64,000 nucleotides of DNA from Bacteroides caecigallinarum (GTDB lineage: Bacteria > Bacteroidota > Bacteroidia > Bacteroidales > Bacteroidaceae), in contig NZ_JACJLQ010000001.1 in assembly GCF_016902295.1 (NCBI RefSeq), positions 1 to 64,000 on the forward strand, read 5' to 3'. Position 1 is the stretch's first letter; every line of letters begins with the position of its first letter. Of this stretch, positions 26,331 through 35,204 are shown one piece after another. Below the pieces are notes generated by a model. The model saw nothing but the letters and a program-made list of their open reading frames with translations, was not told where the DNA came from and did not search any database. The translations under genes were made by a program, and so were the position numbers.

Positions 26331-28172
26331 TTATTCGTGAAAATCTCCGTTAGCCTTAATCAGTTCTATAAGTTTTTCTACAGCCTGTTCTTCCGGAATG
26401 TTCTTTTCTATGCATTCCTTACGTTTGTAAAGACTGATTTTGCCTCTACCGGCACCTACATAACCATAATCGGCATCGGCCATTTCGCCGGGACCGTTTA
26501 CTATACATCCCATGATACCTATCTTAAGTCCTTTCAGATGTGAAGTCGCGGCTTTGATACGTGCTATGGTTGATTCAAGGTCGTAGAGCGTTCTTCCGCA
26601 ACCTGGACAAGAAATATATTCTGTCTTCGATGTGCGTACTCTGCCTGCCTGCAGAATACCGAAAGCTGTTTCGTCCAGTTTTGTATCGGCTATTGCCGTA
26701 GAATTGTTATATAGCAGGATGCCGTCTGTCAGGCCATCGAAGATTAACGCGCCCATGTCGGCGGCAGATTTAATCTGCAAGTCCTCAATAGAGCTCTCTT
26801 GGTATATCTGGAAGAAGATGACAGGATTGTTTAGCCCCTGTCTTGTAAGCTGATGAGCCAGACCACGATATTCGCCAAGACGGTTTGGATGGTTACTCTG
26901 CGCTATCAATACAACTTCCGGATGCAGACGCAGACATGCTGTGACTTCTTCGTTAAGTCCCATGTATGTGGTAAACAGAAATTTTATGTCCGATTTTATC
27001 TGATGCAGACCAATAATCTGCTGGGTGCTGAATGCCGGATAAGTACCTTCTTCTCCATTCCATACATTCGCGTCTATTATATAACCGATATCTTTTCTTC
27101 TGTTTTCAGGCAATGTCTGTCCGCAGTATATATAGTCAGGTTTAAACTGTTCGCTTACTTCCATATTGCCGTTCAGGCGTGCGGAAAGTACTACAGGAAG
27201 ATTGTCGCCTCCAATATTTCTTACTGCCTGGGTCTTGCGTCGTGAAGGATTTGTATAACAGAAATCATCGGCTTCAGCTCCGGGAATATATGGATGATTT
27301 TCGCGTTTCAGGATATAATCCACTAATTTTCGTGCCACAGGTATTTCGGCTTCAGGGGCTTCGCTCAATGAAACACGAATTGTATCTCCCAGACCGTCGG
27401 CAAGTAGTGCGCCTATGCCTAATGCCGACTTGATGCGTCCGTCTTCACCATCGCCGGCTTCTGTGACACCGAGATGTAACGGAAATGCCATACCCTCTTT
27501 TTCCATCTGCTCAGCAAGCAATCTTACTGTTTTCACCATTACGACAGTGTTCGAGGCTTTTATGGAGATGACTACATCGGTGAAATCCTCTTCTACGCAG
27601 ATACGCAGGAATTCCATACATGATTCCACCATGCCGGCAGGAGTATCGCCATAGCGTGACATGATACGGTCCGACAAAGAACCGTGGTTCACTCCGATGC
27701 GTATTGCTGTGTGATTCTCCTTGCAGATATTCAGGAATCTCACAAAGCGTTCGCGTATTTTCTGTATCTCCTGAGCATATTCCTCGTCTGTATATTCCAG
27801 ACTTTTGAATGTGCGGGCAGGATCAACATAGTTTCCCGGATTTATGCGTACTTTCTCGGCATAAAGCGCTGCCACATCAGCAACGTTTGGATTGAAGTGT
27901 ACATCGGCTACGAGTGGCGTGTCATATCCTTGCGAGCGCAGTCCGATATTGATGTTTTTCAGATTTTCGGCTTCACGTACACCTTGAGTTGTCAGACGTA
28001 CGTATTCACCACCGGCATCAATGATACGTTTCGCCTGTTCTACGCATGCTTCCGTATCCATTGTGACGGTGTTGGTCATGCTCTGTATGCGTATAGGATT
28101 AGCGCCACCCATAGGAGTGGCGCCAACATATACTTCGTTTGCCTTACGGCGTGAATAGTTGAAGTAATCCAT
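26331..28172 (-). CDS. ispG: 4-hydroxy-3-methylbut-2-enyl-diphosphate synthase (long form)
   Basis: Reduces methylerythritol cyclodiphosphate to HMBPP, the penultimate step of the MEP isoprenoid pathway. At 613 residues it is the three-domain form of Bacteroidetes, Chlamydiae and plants, with an inserted middle domain (about 280-500) between the TIM barrel and the 4Fe-4S domain. The N terminus has IRIQSMTNTVTMDTEA; the C terminus has cluster ligands in SCPGCGRTLYDLE and GCIVNGPGEMADADYG. It is last in the rpoN operon; the pathway gene ispF is at 62327. Confidence 0.96.
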   Translation of the reverse strand: MDYFNYSRRKANEVYVGATPMGGANPIRIQSMTNTVTMDTEACVEQAKRIIDAGGEYVRLTTQGVREAENLKNINIGLRSQGYDTPLVADVHFNPNVADVAALYAEKVRINPGNYVDPARTFKSLEYTDEEYAQEIQKIRERFVRFLNICKENHTAIRIGVNHGSLSDRIMSRYGDTPAGMVESCMEFLRICVEEDFTDVVISIKASNTVVMVKTVRLLAEQMEKEGMAFPLHLGVTEAGDGEDGRIKSALGIGALLADGLGDTIRVSLSEAPEAEIPVARKLVDYILKRENHPYIPGAEADDFCYTNPSRRKTQAVRNIGGDNLPVVLSARLNGNMEVSEQFKPDYIYCGQTLPENRRKDIGYIIDANVWNGEEGTYPAFSTQQIIGLHQIKSDIKFLFTTYMGLNEEVTACLRLHPEVVLIAQSNHPNRLGEYRGLAHQLTRQGLNNPVIFFQIYQESSIEDLQIKSAADMGALIFDGLTDGILLYNNSTAIADTKLDETAFGILQAGRVRTSKTEYISCPGCGRTLYDLESTIARIKAATSHLKGLKIGIMGCIVNGPGEMADADYGYVGAGRGKISLYKRKECIEKNIPEEQAVEKLIELIKANGDFHE

Positions 28173-28682
28173 TTAATTAGTCTTGTAAGCGTATTTAACT
28201 TCTTTCAGTTCTTCGTTGGCTTTAACGATTTTGTTTTTGAGCCCTTCCTTATATGCGGCGAATTTCTTTGCAAGTTCTTCGTCGGACAGTGCGATCATCT
28301 GTACGGCTAATATTGCTGCGTTCATGGCTCCGTTGATGGCAACTGTAGCTACAGGTATGCCTGGAGGCATCTGTATTATAGAGTACAGTGCATCAACACC
28401 GTCGAGTACTGACCCCTTGATAGGAACTCCGATTACAGGAAGTGTAGTGTTTGCGGCTATTACTCCTGGCAGTGCTGCAGCCATACCGGCAGCAGCGATT
28501 ATGACTTTCAATCCTCTCTCGGCGGCACCTTTTGCAAATGCCTCAACTTCTGCAGGGGTGCGGTGGGCTGAAAGAGCGTTGATTTCGAAAGGAACCTGCA
28601 TCTCGTCAAGCAGTTTGGCAGCCTTTTCCATAACCGGAAGGTCGGATGTGCTACCCATAATGATACTTACTATTGGTTTCAT
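28173..28682 (-). CDS. purE: N5-carboxyaminoimidazole ribonucleotide mutase
   Basis: Purine synthesis enzyme converting N5-CAIR to CAIR. The 169 residues show the class I PurE pattern: IIMGSTSDLPVM (about 6-17), the catalytic-histidine loop LSAHRTPAEV (about 37-46) and AAGMAAALPGVIAA (about 64-77). Its stop directly abuts the ispG start region. A 39-bp palindrome lies in the 118-bp gap between gcvH and purE. Confidence 0.96.
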   Translation of the reverse strand: MKPIVSIIMGSTSDLPVMEKAAKLLDEMQVPFEINALSAHRTPAEVEAFAKGAAERGLKVIIAAAGMAAALPGVIAANTTLPVIGVPIKGSVLDGVDALYSIIQMPPGIPVATVAINGAMNAAILAVQMIALSDEELAKKFAAYKEGLKNKIVKANEELKEVKYAYKTN

Positions 28683-28754
28683 TCTTTTTTACTTATAGTT
28701 AATATTTGTTTGTTTTTGGTCTTTCCGCATCACATCAGTATATTTCTGATAATG

Positions 28755-28793
28755 TCTAAACGGCATTTAAATGCTGTTTAAATGCCGTTTAGA
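28755..28793. repeat. Perfect 17-bp inverted repeat between gcvH and purE
   Basis: TCTAAACGGCATTTAAA (28755-28771) and its exact complement (28777-28793) flank a 5-nt loop. Four further pairs, one G-T, extend it to 28751-28797. The centre contains AAATGCTGTTT, a near copy of the right-arm AAATGCCGTTT, so the left arm has two possible partners. Confidence 0.85.
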
Positions 28794-28800
28794 TATTGTT

Positions 28801-29181
28801 TTATTCATTTACCAATTGTTTGTATGCTTCCGCGTCGAGTAAATCGTCAAATTCAGAAACATCAGTCGGTTTGATTTTAATTATCCATCCTTCACCGTAA
28901 GGGTCCTTGTTTACGAGTTCCGGATTATCTTCAAGAGCCTGGTTAACTTCGAGGATTTCTCCTCCTACAGGTAAGAATAAATCTGAAACAGTCTTTACAA
29001 CTTCTATACTGCCGAATGTATCTCCTTTTTCGAGAGTTTCGCCTTCTGTCGTAACATCAACGAAAACGATGTCACCAAGTTGTGTCTGTGCATAGTCCGT
29101 TATACCTACGTATGCCTCATCGCCCTCTAAACGAATCCATTCGTGTTCGTTTGTGTACTTTACATTTGTTGGAAAATTCAT
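28801..29181 (-). CDS. gcvH: Glycine cleavage system H protein
   Basis: Lipoyl-carrier protein shuttling the aminomethyl group between the P, T and L proteins. The 126 residues are typical: YTNEHEWI near the start, GDIVFVDV, and the lipoylation site ESVKA-like segment, here [12 protein letters not shown] with the conserved Lys. The start at 29181 ([15 protein letters not shown]) is chosen over 29262, which would run back through the PAP2 gene. gcvT and gcvP are not in the window. Confidence 0.95.
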   Translation of the reverse strand: MNFPTNVKYTNEHEWIRLEGDEAYVGITDYAQTQLGDIVFVDVTTEGETLEKGDTFGSIEVVKTVSDLFLPVGGEILEVNQALEDNPELVNKDPYGEGWIIKIKPTDVSEFDDLLDAEAYKQLVNE

Positions 29182-29215
29182 GGTTTTAAAATTTACAAGG
29201 TTAAATATTATCTTT

Positions 29216-29896
29216 TCAAATAAACAAAATTCCCGTGACACCGCAAAATAATCCGAGGACAAATCCTCCGAAAACCTCCGTTAATGTATGTTGACGCATT
29301 ATAATACGGGCTGTACACAGCATTCCTGCAAGCAGAATAAAACCGGCAAGCCACCATACAGGATTAAACTGAAAAAGAAAACTGTATGAAATCAGTCCAC
29401 CGACCATCAGTCCGCTGCTTGCCGCATGTGTGCTTATCTTCAGCTTGAGATTTACTATCGTACATAGTACCATACATATAAGCACGGCTAATATAATACC
29501 ACTCATGTATCTTGGCGTATGTATTCTGTACATTGTAATCAGACCGCCAACGTAGCTAAGTATTGTGAGCCCGTATGGAACAAATCTGTTTTCTCTGTGA
29601 CCAAGTTCTCTGATTCCCCAACCATTGATTTTCTGGAAAATATATATTCCCAACATAGGGAACAGTATGGTGAAACAATATACCAGTCCAAGGATGGATA
29701 TTTTATACGAGAGTGGCATTACGCTGAGATATGTAAATAGAAATATCATCAGAAATGCCACAAAAGGAACCATGAAAGGAGAAAATATAGCCGAAACTAT
29801 ATATGATACTATATAGAGTGGATTTCTTCTTTCCTCTTCTGTAAGGCGTACCGGTTCGTGGTATGTCAGTTCGTTGGGAATATTGTTTACTTCCAT
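29216..29896 (-). CDS. PAP2-like membrane protein
   Basis: A 226-residue integral membrane protein with about six helices. It resembles the Bacteroidetes PAP2 (type 2 phosphatidic acid phosphatase) subgroup: a basic RENRFVPY segment, STHAASSG in place of the usual PSGH, and a terminal [16 protein letters not shown] holding the conserved R...H. These changes leave phosphatase activity uncertain. Possible substrates are undecaprenyl pyrophosphate or other lipid phosphates. It starts 8 bp after rpoN ends and is clearly cotranscribed. Confidence 0.75.
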   Translation of the reverse strand: MEVNNIPNELTYHEPVRLTEEERRNPLYIVSYIVSAIFSPFMVPFVAFLMIFLFTYLSVMPLSYKISILGLVYCFTILFPMLGIYIFQKINGWGIRELGHRENRFVPYGLTILSYVGGLITMYRIHTPRYMSGIILAVLICMVLCTIVNLKLKISTHAASSGLMVGGLISYSFLFQFNPVWWLAGFILLAGMLCTARIIMRQHTLTEVFGGFVLGLFCGVTGILFI

Positions 29897-29903
29897 TTTT
29901 TTT

Positions 29904-31382
29904 CTATCTTCTTAGTCTTGCTACTGGAATATTCAACTGTGTACGGTATTTTGCTACTGTACGGCGTGCTATAGGGTAGCCCTTATCTTTCAATGCGTCG
30001 GCAAGTTCGTCGTCAGTAAGTGGTTTTTGCCTGTCTTCGTTGTCAACCATTTCCTTCAGTATCCGTTTTATTTCTCTAACTGACAGTTCTTCACCATTCT
30101 CGGTAGTGTAACCATCATTGAAAAAGTATTTAAGCGGGAAAATTCCGAAATTTGTCTGTACATACTTGCTGTTGCTTACCCTTGATACTGTAGATATGTC
30201 CAGTTTTGCCCTTTCAGCCACATCCTTAAGTATCATTGGCTTCAATAAAGTTTCATCTCCTTCCGTAAAGAACGGACGTTGCAGGTCTATTATAGCCTGC
30301 ATTGTGCTAAGCATCGTGTTTTGTCTTTGTTTTATGGCGTTGATAAAACCTTGTGCTGCATCAACTTTCTGTTTAAGGAACATGAATGCGTCCTTGGCTT
30401 CTTTCGACTGGTTGGCCTTATTCTTAGTCTGTTCTTCCAACATGTCGGTGAAAGTACGGCTAAGTCTCAGCTCCGGGACATTCCTGTTGTTGAGACTCAA
30501 TATTATGTTACCGTCATCTTCTGTTTCTACAATAAAGTCAGGTATTATATGATGCAGGTTTTTACCCATAGCCTCACCCATTGAACTTCCTGGACGCGGA
30601 TTTAATTTAACAAGTTCGGCCACGGCTGCATTGTATTCATCTTCCGTTATATCAAGCTTTTGTATAATCTTGTCCTTATTTTTTTTTGTGAATTCGTCGC
30701 AGTACTGGTCTATAATGTCGTACTCAATTTTCTTCAGTGGAGAATCCTCTTTCCTTTTAATCTGAATTAGAAGACATTCCTGAAGATTTCTGGCTCCTAT
30801 ACCTGCAGGATCGAAATCCTGTATTACCGATATAATATGTTCCAGTTCCTCTTCAGTGGTGTATATTCCCTGATAAATAGCCAGTTCGTCCATTAAAGCT
30901 TCTGTGGTCTTCCTTAACAGTCCGTCATCGTCCAGTGAACCGATGATGTACTCTCCAAGTATCTTCTGCTCTTCATTCAGCTCCTGCATGTCAAGCTGCT
31001 CCTTTAGAGTTTCGTAGAAAGATACGTTGTCCGACAAAGGAATTTCTTCAGGTGTCTCACCCATTGAACGATTGTTTTCCTGTAGTTTGTAGTCTGGTAT
31101 GTCGTCTTCTGTACGGTAGTCGCCTAATGAGACATCTTCATTATAGTTCGTCTCAGGGTCGGCATCAGGGTCAGTTGGATATTCGTTTGCCTGGTCCTCA
31201 TCAATTTCAGAAGGATCTCTTCCTTCTTCCAAAGCCGGATTGTCCAGAATTTCTGCATGTACGCGTTCTTCCAATTCCACTGTAGGTAATTCCAGTAGTT
31301 TTACCAGTAACACCTGTTGTGGTGAAAGAGTCTGTACCTGCTGTTGTGCCTGCGATTGTATTTGACGTGAGTTTTGTGCCAT
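29904..31382 (-). CDS. rpoN: RNA polymerase sigma-54 factor
   Basis: The alternative sigma factor for enhancer-dependent promoters. The 492 residues have the glutamine-rich region I (LSPQQVLLVKLLELPTVELE, about 19-38), an acidic region II (about 55-110), the core-binding domain, and the C-terminal RpoN box ARRTVAKYR (about 473-481). It heads the minus-strand operon rpoN-PAP2-gcvH-purE-ispG, with a consensus promoter at 31412-31441. This operon sits inside the arabinose-related polysaccharide locus. Confidence 0.97.
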   Translation of the reverse strand: MAQNSRQIQSQAQQQVQTLSPQQVLLVKLLELPTVELEERVHAEILDNPALEEGRDPSEIDEDQANEYPTDPDADPETNYNEDVSLGDYRTEDDIPDYKLQENNRSMGETPEEIPLSDNVSFYETLKEQLDMQELNEEQKILGEYIIGSLDDDGLLRKTTEALMDELAIYQGIYTTEEELEHIISVIQDFDPAGIGARNLQECLLIQIKRKEDSPLKKIEYDIIDQYCDEFTKKNKDKIIQKLDITEDEYNAAVAELVKLNPRPGSSMGEAMGKNLHHIIPDFIVETEDDGNIILSLNNRNVPELRLSRTFTDMLEEQTKNKANQSKEAKDAFMFLKQKVDAAQGFINAIKQRQNTMLSTMQAIIDLQRPFFTEGDETLLKPMILKDVAERAKLDISTVSRVSNSKYVQTNFGIFPLKYFFNDGYTTENGEELSVREIKRILKEMVDNEDRQKPLTDDELADALKDKGYPIARRTVAKYRTQLNIPVARLRR

Positions 31383-31411
31383 TTTGTAAACACTGAAAAT
31401 TTATTTATTCG

Positions 31412-31441
31412 CAAAAGTAATAAATTTATTGTGAAGGTCAA
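31412..31441 (-). promoter_or_regulatory. Promoter of the rpoN operon
   Basis: On the minus strand TTG (31441-31439), 19-bp spacer, TACTTTTG (31419-31412), 30 bp before the rpoN ATG. Confidence 0.72.
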
Positions 31442-31712
31442 TCTTTTAATAGGCTATAATATGATGATGATTATTTATAATCTTTTGAAGTATTATTGTT
31501 TTGATAATGTATTTTAAGTTTAGCTTCGTTAAATTATAATTCGTAAGAAAATAAAAGGTAAAGAAGTATCAGTAAATGATTCTATTTTGTGGGTAATTAT
31601 GCTTATTGATTATTATATGTTTTTTTATGTGTTTTTTCTGAAAAATAATGATGTGCTTTTAATGAGATAATTTGTTAATAGTTTTCTTGTTTTTATAATT
31701 AATTAAACTTTA

Positions 31713-31762
31713 TGTAACATGCATGGCAATAGTTGTTACATTTGTGTTGTAGAATGTAACGT
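31713..31762 (+). promoter_or_regulatory. Three 21-bp-phased GTWAC sites upstream of susC
   Basis: Cores GTAAC (31714-31718), GTTAC (31735-31739) and GTAAC (31756-31760) are each 21 bp apart. The first is a perfect TGTAACAT, identical to both sites upstream of the GH43-CBM6 gene. The cluster ends about 30 bp before the -33 element, where an activator would bind. Confidence 0.6.
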
Positions 31763-31790
31763 AGCTGATAATTTTTGTATTGTTATTATA

Positions 31791-31820
31791 TTGTATAAAT
31801 CTTTATTTTCCCTAATTTTG
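31791..31820 (+). promoter_or_regulatory. Promoter of the first susC
   Basis: TTG 31791-31793, 19-bp spacer, TAATTTTG 31813-31820. Same spacing as the rpoN and rplM promoters. Confidence 0.65.
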
Positions 31821-32031
31821 TGAAAATGAAAAACCGAGTTAATTAATGTGTAATCTTAAAATTAGAATGCTTATGGATAATATGACTGACACAGGATGAT
31901 AAATTAAGTTATTAATAATCTTTGAATAAAGGTTAATCTTACTAATGAAAAAATACAATACATTATTATATTGTATGTCCCTTAATCTAAAAATCTAATA
32001 AATCAAACCTTATTTGTTAATTTACAGAATA

Positions 32032-35000
32032 ATGCTTATGAAAACAAGAATTTTGATGTTGTTGTCTTTTGTGGCGTTCTTTTTTGCGGCTGCAAATGCA
32101 CAGACCCTTGTAAAAGGTAGTGTTGTCTCAGGCGACAATTCTGAACCAATGATTGGTGTGGCTATTTTGGAAGACGGTACATCGAATGGTTGTACGACGG
32201 ACTTGGATGGAAACTACTCAATTCAGGTACAAAACAATGATGCTACACTTGTTGTCTCTTTTATTGGCTATAAGACCCAGCGTATTAAAGTCAATGGGCG
32301 TGAAGTGATAAATATTCGTATGGAAGAAGATACTGAAGTGCTTGAAGAAGTTGTAGTTGTAGGTTATGGCGTTCAGAAAAAGAGTGACGTAACCGGTGCT
32401 ATCGCTTCCGTAGGTGCTGATGATATTAAAAATCTTGCTACTGTTGATGCCGGTGCGGCACTTCAAGGTAAAGCTGCAGGTGTGCAGATTTTGAATACGT
32501 CAGGAGCCCCTGGTGCTGGTGCCGCAATCCGTATTCGTGGTTATTCTTCAAACTCTGACCAACTTGGCCCGCTGTTGATTGTTGATGGTTTGAAAGTTGA
32601 TAATATTCAATATTTGGACCCTTCAATGATTGAATCTATGGAAGTCCTTAAAGATGCGGCTTCAGCAGCTATTTATGGTGCTCAGGCTGGTAATGGTGTT
32701 GTTCTTATTACTACTAAAACAGGTTCAAGCTCACGCCCAAAGGTTACATACTCATTTAAGGCCATAAATCAAAGCTTGGCAAAAACTCCTGAAATCTTTG
32801 GCGCAAAAGATTGGATTAAATATAAGGAAATGTCCGGATATGATATGAAAACTCTTTGCGAAGCTTACGGAGTTGATTATGATAATCCTGCTGAAACAGA
32901 TTGGATTAATGAAGTATTTGGAAACAGTTGGGCAACTCAACACTCCATTACTTTCCAGGATGGTAATGATAAAGGAAGTTTCTTTACTTCTTTGAATTAT
33001 ATCAACAATGATGGTATCGTACGTGGCAAAAAAGATACTTACAGTCGTCTAACCGGTCAAATTAATGCTGATTACAAGCTGTATAAATGGATCAAGGTTG
33101 GAACCAACACTTCTATTGAAAGATGGAAGACACGTAATATTACACATCAGGGAGCTTATGGCTCAATGCTTGCCCCTGCACTTCTTCTTGACCCGCTGAC
33201 TCCAGTATATTGGGATAGTGTAGATGATTTTACAACGGATATGAAAGAACAGTACGCACAGAATCCTGATTTGATAAAAGTTGCTCCTAACGGTAAGTAT
33301 TATGCAACTTCTAAGTTCCAAATGGATGATAATGGTAACCCATTACTACAGCTTGATCGTTGTAATGCTACAAGTGCCGGTCTTACAGTTCGTGGAACAG
33401 CTTATTTGGATCTTACTCCTTTTGACGGATTTGTAATGACATCCCGTTTCTCATACCGCATTGCCCAGACAAACAATCACGATTATTCTGAACCGTATTA
33501 TATGAATGGTCAGGCAAAAGCTACTGATTATTCTATTTCTGCTTCAGCTTATAATAACTATTATTATCAGTGGGAAAATTTTGCCAATTATAATAAGACA
33601 ATCTTTGAAAAACATAATATTGGCGCCATGATTGGTATGTCATTCACAGAATATCATACTGATGATGTTACTGCATCTGCTACAGGAACAGGAGGTAGTA
33701 AAATCTTGGCGGGAGATGCTCCTAATTTCCATTACTTGAACTATGTGAACTCTGCTTCAACAACAACCAAGAGTATTGGTAACTTACCAGGAGAAACAGC
33801 CAGTCTTTCATATTTCGGACGTTTGCTCTATACTTACGACAACAGATACAGCCTTCAATTCAACTATCGTGCTGATGCATTTGATACATCTAAGCTTCCT
33901 GCAGACAAACGTTGGGGTAAATTCCCTTCTCTTGCTGTAGGATGGACAATCAGTAATGAAAGCTTCATTAAAGACAATATTAATACAGATGCTCTTTCAT
34001 TCTTGAAGTTCCGTGCATCATGGGGACGAAACGGTAATATCAGCGTGCTGACAAATTATCCATATACTTCTCCTATCAATTATAACGGTTCATGGTATCA
34101 GTATGGTGATAATCCGGATCAAGTGTATGGATCATATCCAAATGGACTTGCTAATCCAAATCTGAGATGGGAAACATCTGAGCAGCTTGACTTAGGTCTT
34201 GATATGCGCTTCTTGAATGATCGTTTGACTGTAAGTTTGGATTACTATAATAAGGATACAAAAGACCTTTTGGTTGCTATAAATCCTACACCTGAAGTTT
34301 ATACTGGTACAACTACTGTTAATGCCGGAGAAATCAATAACAAAGGTTTTGAGTTTGAAGTCGCTTGGAGAGATAATATAGGTGATTTCAGTTATGATAT
34401 CAACGCAAATTTCTCTACATTAAGCAATAAAGTTACTTATCTATACGATGATATCACACGTATTACAAGTAATACAGGTGGTGTTGACGGTACTAACAAT
34501 ATGGTATGTACAGCCTTTGAAGAGGGACATCCTATATGGTATTTCCGCGCATACGATTATGCAGGTGTTGACAGAGAGACCGGTGCCGCTTTATTCCGAA
34601 ATCATGAAGGTGAGATTGTTTCTTCTTCAGAACTGAGTGAGGAAGATATGACAGACATAGGTAGTGCAATTCCTAAGTTTACTTATGGTATAACACTTAA
34701 TCTTCAGTACAAAGGTATTGACTTTACCGCTTTTGGTACAGGTGTTGCGGGAAATAAGATATTCAACATTTTGTATCGTGCGGATACTCCGATGCGTAAC
34801 TCTTTGAAATATTATATGGATAATGCATGGACTCCTGAAAACAAGGATGCTTCAATGCCTGCTGTAGAAAATGTCGCTCATGACCGTTATTTCTGGAGCT
34901 CAAGCGCGTCAATGTTCAATGGAGCATATTTCAAGATTAAACAGTTGCAGTTAGGTTATACTTTGCCAAGAAGTATTACTAAGAAAGTAGCAATAAAAGA

Positions 35001-35163
35001 TCTTCGTTTCTTTGTATCTTTGGATGACTTCTTCACATTCTCTAAGTACCCTGGAATGGACCCTGAAACAGCCACAACATCAAAGAATGGTGGTGCCGGT
35101 TTTGATATAGGAACTTATCCTACTATGAAGAAATGTTCATTCGGAGCAAGCTTCTCATTTTAA
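32032..35163 (+). CDS. SusC-family TonB-dependent outer membrane transporter (first)
   Basis: Imports oligosaccharides across the outer membrane together with the SusD-like lipoprotein downstream. About 1043 residues: signal peptide ending NANAQ, a carboxypeptidase-regulatory-like domain (about 25-105), a TonB-box/plug region with VVVGYGVQKKSDVTG (about 107-121) and IRGYSSN, and a long beta-barrel ending in Phe (CSFGASFSF). There is no STN domain, so ECF sigma signalling is unlikely. Start candidates are ATG 32032 or 32038 (MKTRILM). susD follows after about 40 bp. Confidence 0.95.
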   Translation: MLMKTRILMLLSFVAFFFAAANAQTLVKGSVVSGDNSEPMIGVAILEDGTSNGCTTDLDGNYSIQVQNNDATLVVSFIGYKTQRIKVNGREVINIRMEEDTEVLEEVVVVGYGVQKKSDVTGAIASVGADDIKNLATVDAGAALQGKAAGVQILNTSGAPGAGAAIRIRGYSSNSDQLGPLLIVDGLKVDNIQYLDPSMIESMEVLKDAASAAIYGAQAGNGVVLITTKTGSSSRPKVTYSFKAINQSLAKTPEIFGAKDWIKYKEMSGYDMKTLCEAYGVDYDNPAETDWINEVFGNSWATQHSITFQDGNDKGSFFTSLNYINNDGIVRGKKDTYSRLTGQINADYKLYKWIKVGTNTSIERWKTRNITHQGAYGSMLAPALLLDPLTPVYWDSVDDFTTDMKEQYAQNPDLIKVAPNGKYYATSKFQMDDNGNPLLQLDRCNATSAGLTVRGTAYLDLTPFDGFVMTSRFSYRIAQTNNHDYSEPYYMNGQAKATDYSISASAYNNYYYQWENFANYNKTIFEKHNIGAMIGMSFTEYHTDDVTASATGTGGSKILAGDAPNFHYLNYVNSASTTTKSIGNLPGETASLSYFGRLLYTYDNRYSLQFNYRADAFDTSKLPADKRWGKFPSLAVGWTISNESFIKDNINTDALSFLKFRASWGRNGNISVLTNYPYTSPINYNGSWYQYGDNPDQVYGSYPNGLANPNLRWETSEQLDLGLDMRFLNDRLTVSLDYYNKDTKDLLVAINPTPEVYTGTTTVNAGEINNKGFEFEVAWRDNIGDFSYDINANFSTLSNKVTYLYDDITRITSNTGGVDGTNNMVCTAFEEGHPIWYFRAYDYAGVDRETGAALFRNHEGEIVSSSELSEEDMTDIGSAIPKFTYGITLNLQYKGIDFTAFGTGVAGNKIFNILYRADTPMRNSLKYYMDNAWTPENKDASMPAVENVAHDRYFWSSSASMFNGAYFKIKQLQLGYTLPRSITKKVAIKDLRFFVSLDDFFTFSKYPGMDPETATTSKNGGAGFDIGTYPTMKKCSFGASFSF

Positions 35164-35204
35164 ATGAAATATTCTTTTTGAAAAAATAATAAATGATGTA
35201 CATT

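Larger units (their letters stand above)
31383..32031. other. 649-bp intergenic region between rpoN and susC
   Basis: No gene. It contains the divergent rpoN promoter (31412-31441), a cluster of three GTWAC cores spaced exactly 21 bp (31713-31762), and the susC promoter match (31791-31820), leaving a leader of about 205 nt before the susC ATG. Confidence 0.65.
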
